NCBI RefSeq assembly: GCF_019037185.1
Contig: NZ_JAHHXM010000001.1
Location: 247,771-311,770 of the forward strand
Direction: 5' to 3'
Source of the DNA: Oceanobacillus caeni
Lineage (GTDB): Bacteria; Bacillota; Bacilli; Bacillales; Amphibacillaceae
DNA: 64,000 nucleotides
Made by a program: the position numbers and the translations under genes. The notes under the pieces are model-generated. The model searched no databases and was not told where the DNA came from. It saw only the letters and a list, made by a program, of their open reading frames with translations. This document shows, piece by piece, positions 51,358-58,837 of the stretch (position 1 is the first letter of the stretch; every line of letters starts with the position of its first letter).

Positions 51358-51602
51358 TGCAGCCTTCTCACTTTCATTAAAGGATCCTTACGAATGTGAA
51401 TTACAAATTTTTCATTTGCTGTATGGTATACTACGGTTCCTTCTTTAGCTTTAAAAAATTCTCTAGTTGCATCTTCATCATCAATTGTACGTATTGGTGC
51501 TACTTCATCAACTATCTTCTTGTCATTCTCATAATGATAATCTAGAATTGAAACTAAAAGAAACTGATTAGGGAATAATTCCCTTACCTCTTGCCATTTC
51601 AT
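51354..51602 (-). CDS. Hypothetical protein partnered with the aspartyl protease, 82 aa
   Basis: Begins MKWQEVRELFPNQFLLVSIL, has the acidic-aromatic stretch YHYENDKKIVDEVAPIRTID and ends IHIRKDPLMKVRRLQ. I recall similar small proteins beside retropepsin-like genes in other Bacilli, so it is likely an obligatory partner, chaperone or substrate adapter. ATG at 51602 with GAGGAGGGG upstream and 4-base overlap with the protease gene. No known domain recognised. Confidence 0.7.
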   Translation of the reverse strand: MKWQEVRELFPNQFLLVSILDYHYENDKKIVDEVAPIRTIDDEDATREFFKAKEGTVVYHTANEKFVIHIRKDPLMKVRRLQ

Positions 51603-51745
51603 TTAGCACCCCTCCTCTTATTTCTAATTATAATAGAGATATTATAATTATCATACACAAAAGACTATAAATAATTATTTGTTCAAAACTAAAACTTAAT
51701 TATTTTATTATAAACCCCTTACCATAATCAATTAATATTAGCAAC

Positions 51746-52198
51746 TTATTCTTTATCGTCGTCATCTCCATCAAAAACAATCTCTATTACAGTAAGCAGC
51801 AATGCAATAATAATCTCTGTTTTCAAGGAAAGTGCAATACTTGTCATAAGCTCATCCACCGTAAACAGAACTAACCAATTCGATGTGCCTTCAATAATGG
51901 CTCGAATCAAAATCACCTTTCTTTTACCTGTTATATTCCGGACGGACAGCTTGAAAATTACTTTAGAAAATAACTCAACAATGATGCCTAGAATAATGAA
52001 GTTGATAACGAAAACAACCAATGACCAGATGGATTCATATCGTACATCAAGTAATTCAAATATTCCCGCCAAGCCAAAGAAAAAAAGCCCAAATACAAAA
52101 CCCACTGCCAGGATTATGAGAAGTGCTATTCCTAAAATTGTTGCCATCTTTTCTTTTATATTCATATTACGAAATGAATCATTTTTATGTTCAGGCAT
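51746..52198 (-). CDS. yrvL: YrvL-family membrane regulatory protein, 150 aa
   Basis: Three or four membrane helices (residues about 17-45, 57-78, 95-140) and an acidic tail (DGDDDDKE). Matches the YrvL family, a membrane protein in Bacillus that affects a sigma-factor-like regulator of envelope genes. The ATG at 52198 has a GGGAG site about 13 bases upstream. Symbol by family resemblance only. Confidence 0.6.
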   Translation of the reverse strand: MPEHKNDSFRNMNIKEKMATILGIALLIILAVGFVFGLFFFGLAGIFELLDVRYESIWSLVVFVINFIILGIIVELFSKVIFKLSVRNITGKRKVILIRAIIEGTSNWLVLFTVDELMTSIALSLKTEIIIALLLTVIEIVFDGDDDDKE

Positions 52199-52227
52199 AG
52201 GTTTGTTTCTCCCTTGTATATTAAGGA

Positions 52228-52512
52228 TTATGTATCTTCCATTTTCAATTTATCAATATATTGCTTTCCTTCAACCAATGAAAGACCTAAAGTTTCTCTA
52301 GCCTTTTTAACCGCTTTTACATCTTTACCTTCTTTTATAAGTTGACGCAAATCATCGTTTATTGGATTTTCCGGTATATCCGATTGTTTAACTAGCCGAT
52401 CTAGCTTGTACTGCATAGCCTTCATACGGCCTTCTAATCTATCCAGTTTAATAAATAAAGAAATAACCATAAATACTAGTAGAATAGATATACATATAAG
52501 AGTGTACTCCAT
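52228..52512 (-). CDS. Membrane-anchored L7/L12-C-domain-like protein, 94 aa
   Basis: One N-terminal membrane helix (residues about 3-22), a coiled segment (LDRLEGRMKAMQYKLDRLV), then a C-terminal module with LIKEGKDVKAVKKARETLGL and SLVEGKQYID, the pattern of the ribosomal L7/L12 C-terminal domain. Such anchored proteins are frequent in Bacilli, with unknown role. ATG at 52512 with AAAGGAGG 9 bases upstream; the first ATG at 52521 is inside the ribosome site. 29 bases before yrvL. Confidence 0.72.
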   Translation of the reverse strand: MEYTLICISILLVFMVISLFIKLDRLEGRMKAMQYKLDRLVKQSDIPENPINDDLRQLIKEGKDVKAVKKARETLGLSLVEGKQYIDKLKMEDT

Positions 52513-52571
52513 TATTAGCATCCTCCTTTGATAAAGTTTATACCTCTACTTTCTATACAAAAACGTTAGGT

Positions 52572-52619
52572 AAAAACTAACACATTCGCTCGTCTCTCAG
52601 CAAATGTGTCAGTTTTTCT
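52572..52619 (-). terminator. Terminator of yknWXYZ
   Basis: AAAAACTAACACATTCGCT / AGCAAATGTGTCAGTTTTT, a long hairpin. Nearly the same hairpin and the following bases recur at 56552-56599 at the other end of the operon. Confidence 0.75.
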
Positions 52620-52712
52620 TATACTTGGGACATTTAACTTTAACAAACGAATTATTTCCATTGTAGCTTTTGGATCAAGACCTATACCAAATGAGGTTTT
52701 AAAATACCCACG

Positions 52713-53903
52713 TTATTCATAACGTAATGACTCAATAGGATCTAGGCTAGATGCCTTGTTCGCAGGTAAGATTCCAAAGATAACCCCAATGATCATCGAG
52801 AATAATAATCCACCGATAATAACTGGGAATGATACGAGTGGTGGCCAGCCAGCAAAATAAGAAACGACATTGGCAACCCCTGTTCCTAAAAAGATACCAA
52901 TCGCTCCACCAATTAGTGTAAGGGTTACCGATTCAACGAGAAATTGGAATAAGATTTGTCCCCGTGTGGCACCTAAAGACATACGGACACCAATTTCACG
53001 TGTCCTTTCTGTAACAGAAACGAGCATTATATTCATCACACCAATTCCACCAACCAATAAGGATACCCCTGCAATACTACCGATAATGATGGTCATAATA
53101 CGTGTTACCTGTCCTAGTCCTGCCGCAATCTCTTCCATATTCATCACCTGGTAAGCTTCCTCTGTATCATGAATGCGGTTCAGCATATCAGCAGCTTTCG
53201 CCCCAACTTCCTGTAATGCATCAGCATCCTCGGCTTGTAATGTGACTTCACTAATATCATTGCTCGCATAAATACTTCGCCATGTATTCCAAGGAATATA
53301 CACATCATTTGATCCAAAGGAAAGAAAACCAGTTGGTTCTTCTAAAATCCCGACAATTTCAACGGGCTGGGACTCAATATAAATCACCTCACCAAGCGGG
53401 TCTTCCCCGTCAAATAATTCCTCACGAAACGAAGCACTTACAACCGCAGTTCGACTACCACCAAGGAAATCCGTTGCAAGTAAGTTTCTTCCATTTTCTA
53501 CGTTTAGTTCATTCACATCTAAATAGGATTGGTTTATTCCTGTAATATAGGCTTCAACCGTATCTTCCCGATTTCGTATATTACCAAAATTACTACTTGT
53601 TGCAACAATATTTGTTACTTCTGGAATCGTTTCAATCGCTTTAATATCATCTTGTGTAAACGGAGACATCAAACTATTCGCATTCCCCTGTAGCTCTTCA
53701 TCTGATGGCATGTAGTATAATTCTACTGTGTTTCCTGTGCCAACAATCTGTGACTTTAACATTGCCTCTCCGCCTTGTCCAATGGCGACAATGGCAATAA
53801 CAGAACCAACACCAATGATAATCCCAAGCATTGTTAAAATCGAACGCATTTTATGTGATAACAAGGAGGAGATTGCCATTTTCATATTTTCTAAGATACT
53901 CAT
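52713..53903 (-). CDS. yknZ: MacB-type ABC transporter permease, 396 aa
   Basis: One membrane helix near residue 15-40 (SHKMRSILTMLGIIIGVGSV), a large extracytoplasmic MacB-PCD domain, then three helices with the FtsX core (GSIAGVSLLVGGIGVMNIML, ERTREIGVRMSLGATR). This is the permease of a YknWXYZ-like complex, which in B. subtilis protects from the SDP toxin. The ATG at 53903 overlaps the ATPase stop by 4 bases. It is the last gene of the operon. Confidence 0.92.
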   Translation of the reverse strand: MSILENMKMAISSLLSHKMRSILTMLGIIIGVGSVIAIVAIGQGGEAMLKSQIVGTGNTVELYYMPSDEELQGNANSLMSPFTQDDIKAIETIPEVTNIVATSSNFGNIRNREDTVEAYITGINQSYLDVNELNVENGRNLLATDFLGGSRTAVVSASFREELFDGEDPLGEVIYIESQPVEIVGILEEPTGFLSFGSNDVYIPWNTWRSIYASNDISEVTLQAEDADALQEVGAKAADMLNRIHDTEEAYQVMNMEEIAAGLGQVTRIMTIIIGSIAGVSLLVGGIGVMNIMLVSVTERTREIGVRMSLGATRGQILFQFLVESVTLTLIGGAIGIFLGTGVANVVSYFAGWPPLVSFPVIIGGLLFSMIIGVIFGILPANKASSLDPIESLRYE

Positions 53904-54601
53904 TGAAGCTTCTCCCCCTCATCAACAACTACCTGCTTATTTCTATTTAATAATCCATCACGAACATGGATTTGTCTTTGTGCATATACAGCGACTTCTT
54001 GCTCATGTGTAACCATCACAATCGTTGTACCTTCGAGATTTAACATCGTAAAAAGTTCCATAATTTGTACACTTGTTTTGGTATCAAGTGCCCCTGTTGG
54101 CTCATCAGCTAAAATGAGATCAGGCTGGTTGACAATTGCCCTAGCAATGGCGACGCGCTGCTTTTGTCCACCCGATAATTCATTTGGCAAATGATACATA
54201 CGATCAGCTAATCCAACCTTTTCCAGTGCCTCTTTGGCTCGTTTTTCTCGTTCCTTTTTCTTTAAGCCTGCATAAATCATCGGAAGCTCTACATTCTTCC
54301 ATGCATTTAAGCGTGGTAATAATTGAAATTGTTGAAAGACAAAACCAATCGATTGATTTCGTACTCGGGCAAGTGCTTTATCATCATACTCAGACACGAG
54401 TTTTTCATTTAAAAAATAGTCACCACTTGACGGACGATCTAAGCAGCCAATAATATTCATAATCGTTGATTTTCCTGAACCAGATGGACCCATAATAGCG
54501 GTAAATTCACCTTTATTTATCGTTAAATCAATCCCCTTGAGAACATCAACATCCTCTTTACCCAATTTATAGCTTTTCCTAATAGACTCTAAACGTATCA
54601 T
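53900..54601 (-). CDS. yknY: ABC transporter ATPase (MacB/LolD type), 233 aa
   Basis: Walker A GPSGSGKST (38-46), Q-loop FQQFQLLPRLNAWKNVELPM, signature LSGGQKQR (about 142-149) and Walker B LILADEPTGALD. It powers the permease of this operon by mechanotransmission. The ATG at 54601 overlaps the stop of the adaptor gene and the stop overlaps the permease start. B. subtilis counterpart: YknY. Confidence 0.93.
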   Translation of the reverse strand: MIRLESIRKSYKLGKEDVDVLKGIDLTINKGEFTAIMGPSGSGKSTIMNIIGCLDRPSSGDYFLNEKLVSEYDDKALARVRNQSIGFVFQQFQLLPRLNAWKNVELPMIYAGLKKKEREKRAKEALEKVGLADRMYHLPNELSGGQKQRVAIARAIVNQPDLILADEPTGALDTKTSVQIMELFTMLNLEGTTIVMVTHEQEVAVYAQRQIHVRDGLLNRNKQVVVDEGEKLQ

Positions 54602-55734
54602 TGTACCGACACATCCATACCATCTTTGATGTTCTCTGCTGGGTCTATAATTACTTGATCTTTTACCGTAATTCCATCGCTAATCTCGATTGTCTTAAGA
54701 GATGCGGTGCCTACCTTTACTTCTCGTCTTTCGGCTTTGCCTTCCACGACAACATAAACATAATTATCATCTTCCTCTTGTTGTACTGCAGTGATCGGGA
54801 GTGTGTTCGCCTTATGTTCATCCGTTTTAATTTCCATAGTCATTTGAAACCCCGGTTTTAGACCAATATCTTTATCGTCCACGGTGACTGTTACTGGATA
54901 CTGAACGCCTGTAGTTCCATCATCCATCCCCATTTCACCTGTATCATTTGGTAGATAGGATATGTGGCTAACTGTTCCTGTCCATGATTCATCTGGAATC
55001 GCATCAGAGGTTAACGTGACTGTTTGACCGTCCTTTATATTCAAAGCATCATATTCTGATACGGACCCTTCAACAATCAGCTGATCAAGTGATCCAATAC
55101 GGATAAGCGGTTGTTGCTCCATTTGATTTGAAGTAAAGGCAGCCTGTTCATTTACTTCAACCACTTTTCCGGTAATATCACTTACTACCTTTAAATCAGC
55201 GATTTGTTGATTAATGGTTTCTTTTTGTAATTTAAGCTGTTCTAATTCAATATTCGCCTGTTGTTGTTGTAACTTAATCTGATCATGTTCCTCCTGTAAC
55301 ACCTTATTATCTTTATCTTCTTCGATTTGTTTATCAATTTTCTTATGCTGCTCTCTTAAACTATTACTCTGCAAAATTCCAGATTGTTGTTCAAGTTCAT
55401 TCTGTCTTTGTTCTAATGTTAGTTGATCATTTTTATATGTAAGGAGTGCTTTTCCTCTCTCAATATCATCTCCTTCGTTGACAAGAATTTCTGCAATTTC
55501 TCCCTTTTCAGGACTATAATAAACAGTTTGTTCTTCAGCAAGTTTTAATGTACCCTGTGTCAACACCTTATCCGTAATCTCTTCTTCTTTTAATGTCGTC
55601 ACTTCAACAGTAAGATTGCTTTCATCAGCGTTTACCCAAATATTTATTCCTAGAAATCCGACAATGATAGCTACAATACCTACCGCAATCCATATTTTTC
55701 TCTTCTTCGTTTTCCTTTTCGCTTCCATTTCCAT
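54598..55734 (-). CDS. yknX: Membrane-fusion/adaptor protein, 378 aa
   Basis: N-terminal membrane anchor (residues about 13-33, KIWIAVGIVAIIVGFLGINI), a lipoyl/barrel-sandwich domain split by a long coiled-coil hairpin (about 105-180, Gln/Glu-rich), then beta-barrel and membrane-proximal domains. A HlyD/AcrA-type adaptor in a Gram-positive, as B. subtilis YknX. The ATG at 55734 overlaps the end of yknW by one base. Confidence 0.9.
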   Translation of the reverse strand: MEMEAKRKTKKRKIWIAVGIVAIIVGFLGINIWVNADESNLTVEVTTLKEEEITDKVLTQGTLKLAEEQTVYYSPEKGEIAEILVNEGDDIERGKALLTYKNDQLTLEQRQNELEQQSGILQSNSLREQHKKIDKQIEEDKDNKVLQEEHDQIKLQQQQANIELEQLKLQKETINQQIADLKVVSDITGKVVEVNEQAAFTSNQMEQQPLIRIGSLDQLIVEGSVSEYDALNIKDGQTVTLTSDAIPDESWTGTVSHISYLPNDTGEMGMDDGTTGVQYPVTVTVDDKDIGLKPGFQMTMEIKTDEHKANTLPITAVQQEEDDNYVYVVVEGKAERREVKVGTASLKTIEISDGITVKDQVIIDPAENIKDGMDVSVQ

Positions 55735-56411
55735 TAAACACCAACCGCTCCACTAAATGCAGCGCCAATCATAGCGAAGATAACTCCGATAACAAAGAGC
55801 GCAATAGAAACCGTCCATGCCAATCCCTTCGAAAAATTCGCAACTCTATTCAATCCTAGCGCTGCAAGAATAACTCCCCAAATGCCAAACAATTCAATAC
55901 TATTTAGTAAACCGCCGATTGCACCCTCAGCCGGAATAATCGATCCTAGACTAGTGAACATTGTTTCCCCATCTCCACCAAGGATGGCAATACCAATTCC
56001 ATTTATAATGGAACCTAAGACAGATATAATCATTATGTATGTACACATAGAAAATAATTGCTTAAAAGATACTTCCGATCGAGCTAACTTTGCAATAATC
56101 CAATAAATAAAACTACTGATTAGAGCTCCAACAATTGGTGCAATCACACCTAAAATACCCGAAGTTACTGCTACAAATACTGCAAAACCAGCCATTTCCT
56201 CATCTGATATGCCATCGAGTCCGGTATCTACACTAAACATCGTAATCAGCATTCCAACAATAAATAAACCGATAATAATTGCCATCGGTCCCAAAATCCT
56301 TGGACGCTCCCTAATCCGTTCGAACTGTTCGATTGGACTCCAAATCATTCCAAATATGGAGGGTTTCTCCACAATTGGCTCTTCCGTTTCTAATTTTTTT
56401 ACTTCTGACAT
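55734..56411 (-). CDS. yknW: Yip1-domain membrane protein, 225 aa
   Basis: A cytoplasmic head (to about residue 38, FGMIWSPIEQFERIRERPRI) and about five membrane helices of the Yip1 family. It matches B. subtilis YknW, which assembles the YknXYZ exporter. First gene of the operon; ATG at 56411 with AAAGGATG about 10 bases upstream, and a sigma-W-type promoter 40-70 bases upstream. Confidence 0.88.
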   Translation of the reverse strand: MSEVKKLETEEPIVEKPSIFGMIWSPIEQFERIRERPRILGPMAIIIGLFIVGMLITMFSVDTGLDGISDEEMAGFAVFVAVTSGILGVIAPIVGALISSFIYWIIAKLARSEVSFKQLFSMCTYIMIISVLGSIINGIGIAILGGDGETMFTSLGSIIPAEGAIGGLLNSIELFGIWGVILAALGLNRVANFSKGLAWTVSIALFVIGVIFAMIGAAFSGAVGV

Positions 56412-56451
56412 TGTGCTTACATCCTTTCTGATTTTAATCTTTATATCCTTA

Positions 56452-56478
56452 TACGGTAACTATTCTGCAAAAGTTTCA
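56452..56478 (-). promoter_or_regulatory. Sigma-W-type promoter of yknWXYZ
   Basis: On the minus strand: TGAAAC, 17 bases, CGTA(TA). This matches the extracytoplasmic-function sigma-W consensus (TGAAAC N16-17 CGTA), and the homologous B. subtilis operon is in the sigma-W regulon. Implies induction by envelope stress. Confidence 0.8.
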
Positions 56479-56551
56479 ACTTTTTTAATTAAATAACAAT
56501 TTATTTAAGACATCAGAAAAAGGAAGAGGTTTGTCCCTCACCATAAAGGTT

Positions 56552-56599
56552 AAAAAAACTAACATATTCGCTCGTCCTTTAGCGAATGTATTAGTTTTT
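56552..56599 (-). terminator. Terminator of the XRE/membrane-protein pair
   Basis: AAAAACTAACATATTCGCT / AGCGAATGTATTAGTTTTT with an 8-base loop. Near copy of the hairpin at 52572-52619, with similarity extending about 30 bases further (ATACTTGG...TTTAATTTT). Confidence 0.75.
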
Positions 56600-56709
56600 A
56601 TACTTGGCCCGTTTAATTTTTAAGATATATTGGATCCGTTCCGAACTAAAATTTTATAGCTTTCAAACGTAAAACTAAGTGATATTTGGTTGTTAAAAAA
56701 GAAAACTCA

Positions 56710-57168
56710 TTATAACAATTCCTTATTCTTTTTATAGGATCTCCTTAAGGAAATGAAGCTAGTGATAAACCAAACTATGCCAACACTTAATAATAACCCT
56801 GTAATTTCCATCCATTCGTTTCGATTGCTTGGTATATCTAAAAAAATTAAGTATAACAGCATAAAAATAACTACAAAGCTACATGTTCTACTGAAAATGT
56901 TTTTTATCTCTTTCTTGTAAGAATGTTCTGTTGCAATATCTGTATATTCAATTCCAGATATTATATACCTTCCCGAAACATATAAGAGGAATATAGCAAC
57001 GAACAATAATAGTACTATTTCTACATCGTTAATAGTAAAAATTCTGTTACAAATTATCATAATAATAACAGATAGGAAAAGGATTATTGCTCCTTCCGAG
57101 AAAAAATACAACATTCTTTTTTCCTTATACTCATCATCTGGCAATAAAAAGGATATCCAAGATTTCAT
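56710..57168 (-). CDS. Four-helix membrane protein with HTH partner, 152 aa
   Basis: Helices at about 20-42, 47-66, 93-112 and 120-140, with short charged loops and a basic end. No known family is recognised, but the arrangement (small XRE regulator just upstream) is common in Bacilli. ATG at 57168 with GGAGGAG about 10 bases upstream; it overlaps the stop of the regulator gene (ATGA). Probably a membrane sensor or target for the regulator. Confidence 0.72.
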   Translation of the reverse strand: MKSWISFLLPDDEYKEKRMLYFFSEGAIILFLSVIIMIICNRIFTINDVEIVLLLFVAIFLLYVSGRYIISGIEYTDIATEHSYKKEIKNIFSRTCSFVVIFMLLYLIFLDIPSNRNEWMEITGLLLSVGIVWFITSFISLRRSYKKNKELL

Positions 57169-57365
57169 ATCAAATTCTCCTCCCAAAATAAATCATCTAA
57201 CGTTTTATTTAACTCTTTTGCTATTGCAACACATAATTGAAGACTTGGATTATATTCTCCTTTCTCAATTAGCCCAATCGTTTGCCTCGTAACTCCCACT
57301 CTTTTGGCTAATTGTTCTTGTGTCATTGACATTTTCAATCGCATTATTTTCACATTATTCTTCAT
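57165..57365 (-). CDS. XRE-family regulator, 66 aa
   Basis: A minimal Cro/C1 helix-turn-helix: MRLKMSMTQEQLAKRVGVTR, then QTIGLIEKGEYNPSLQLCVA and DDLFWEENLI. It resembles the YgzD/YozG-type small regulators. The ATG at 57365 follows AGGTGA. Two perfect 20-bp repeats lie just upstream, probably its operators. Confidence 0.88.
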   Translation of the reverse strand: MKNNVKIMRLKMSMTQEQLAKRVGVTRQTIGLIEKGEYNPSLQLCVAIAKELNKTLDDLFWEENLI

Positions 57366-57380
57366 AAACTCACCTGTTTT

Positions 57381-57420
57381 ATGTAATTTATATCTTACAT
57401 ATGTAATTTATATCTTACAT
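57381..57420. promoter_or_regulatory. Perfect tandem 20-bp operator repeats
   Basis: ATGTAATTTATATCTTACAT occurs twice in direct succession (57381-57400 and 57401-57420). Each unit is bounded by ATGTAA and TTACAT, so it is a near-palindrome. Located 15 bases upstream of the XRE gene, which probably binds here. Confidence 0.7.
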
Positions 57421-57491
57421 CCTTTTTAGAAAAAAGTAAAACTAATTTTTTCGTTAACTTATATTTGAGAAAAGAATGTTTCTACACTCAT

Positions 57492-57524
57492 TAAAAAAAG
57501 ACCATCGAGAACTTCTCGATAGCC
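57492..57524 (-). terminator. Terminator of the beta-lactamase gene
   Basis: ATCGAGAA / TTCTCGAT stem followed on the minus strand by GGTCTTTTTTT, 14 bases after the stop. Confidence 0.8.
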
Positions 57525-57537
57525 ATAGATCTTACAT

Positions 57538-58467
57538 TTATTTTAGGGCGTTAAGTGCAATCTTAACAGCTTCCGCAATCAACGCATCATCATATGTTGC
57601 ATCCTCTGTATCATGACGGGACATAATTGCAATGACGATTGGCTCTCTGTTTGGTGGCCAAACAACTGCAATGTCATTTCTCGTTCCGTAACTTCCGGCT
57701 CCACTCTTATCGCCAACCTCCCATCCTTCTGGTGCGCCTGCACGAATCAGTGTATCACCTGTCGCATTTCCCTGTAGCCAATCCGTGAACTGTTCACGCT
57801 TTTCATTCGGAAGCAAGTCACCTAATGCAAATGCTTGAAGACTAGTAGCAAGAGCTTTTGGAGTACTGGTGTCGCGAGGATCTTCCGGACTGAATTGATT
57901 TAAGTCTGGTTCATATCGTTCTGCCTGAGTATCGTTATCTCCTATCTCTCTTAGGGTTTGTTCAAATTCTTTAGGGCCACCTATTGCATTAAATAAGAGG
58001 TTTCCAGCTGTATTATCACTGGTTCGAACTGCTGCCTCAGCAAGGTTTAAAAGGGTCATACCGCTATCTACATGTTTCTCAGTCACCGGAGAATAGGGAA
58101 CCAAATCCTCTTTAGTATAAGTAATAACTTCATTAAGCTCTTCCATAGAATTCTGCTGCAGAACAATAGCAGCAGCCAACGCCTTGTACGTGGATGCAAA
58201 GGCGAAACGTTCCTCCGATTGATATTCAATGGCTTGATTTGTTTCTGTATCAACCGCATAGACACCAAGTTCAGCATCAAACTCTTCCTCGAGTTGAGAA
58301 AACTGATTATCTATTTTTGCTGTTTGATTTTCTTCTTTCTCCTCCTTAGATGAGGCATCCTTTGAATTTTCCTTATCCGCGCAAGCCGCAAGTGTGATCA
58401 GCATAAGCAATAATATACATAATGTAAATTTATGTATGCTGAATTTATATTCAAATCGTTTTCCCAT
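57538..58467 (-). CDS. bla: Class A beta-lactamase lipoprotein, 309 aa
   Basis: A serine beta-lactamase. Signal and lipobox LITLAAC (Cys29), then an acidic Lys/Glu linker. Catalytic residues: S92-T-Y-K95, SDN (150-152), E186 in EPDLN and KSG (254-256). It hydrolyses penicillins and perhaps cephalosporins at the outer face of the membrane. The ATG at 58467 follows AAAGAGG. It is divergent from blaR1-blaI, and two BlaI-type operators lie between, so it is inducible. Confidence 0.94.
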   Translation of the reverse strand: MGKRFEYKFSIHKFTLCILLLMLITLAACADKENSKDASSKEEKEENQTAKIDNQFSQLEEEFDAELGVYAVDTETNQAIEYQSEERFAFASTYKALAAAIVLQQNSMEELNEVITYTKEDLVPYSPVTEKHVDSGMTLLNLAEAAVRTSDNTAGNLLFNAIGGPKEFEQTLREIGDNDTQAERYEPDLNQFSPEDPRDTSTPKALATSLQAFALGDLLPNEKREQFTDWLQGNATGDTLIRAGAPEGWEVGDKSGAGSYGTRNDIAVVWPPNREPIVIAIMSRHDTEDATYDDALIAEAVKIALNALK

Positions 58468-58619
58468 ATCTATAACCTCTTTCTATTTTAGATTCACTAT
58501 CTTGATTTAATAATAATCAAATTTGACTTAAAACTTTAAATAAGATTTTATTGTTAACCTTAGTTCTATCTTCTTCCTTACAACTCTTCTAAATTAACTC
58601 CTGTTCCTCCTTTCCAGAT

Positions 58620-58648
58620 TACACCTGTAGTCATATACTACAATTGTA
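58620..58648. promoter_or_regulatory. Two BlaI/MecI-type operators
   Basis: TACACCTGTA (58620-58629) and TACAATTGTA (58639-58648) both fit TACANNTGTA, the BlaI/MecI core, 19 bases apart. They lie between bla and blaR1 and would repress both. Confidence 0.72.
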
Positions 58649-58784
58649 ATCGATATGTGTCAAGTTGTTTCATAAACTTTCTTTAAAGACTTTTAATCTC
58701 GTATTCTATTCCATTTTCCTATATTAGGTAATCAATAACTAATTGATAATCTTCTAATGAATTGTTAAAATGCAAATACCTACT

Positions 58785-58823
58785 GGTGGGAAAGAACTTT
58801 ATATTTTCCTACTTGCCAAAAAA
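58785..58823 (+). repeat. Repeat R1, 3' fragment (copy E)
   Basis: GGTGGGAAAGAACTTTATAT, then TTTCCTACTTGCCAAAAAA, matching the last hairpin block of R1 copy A. It ends at the ribosome site of blaR1. Confidence 0.55.
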
Positions 58824-58837
58824 TGGAGGTAATTAGA

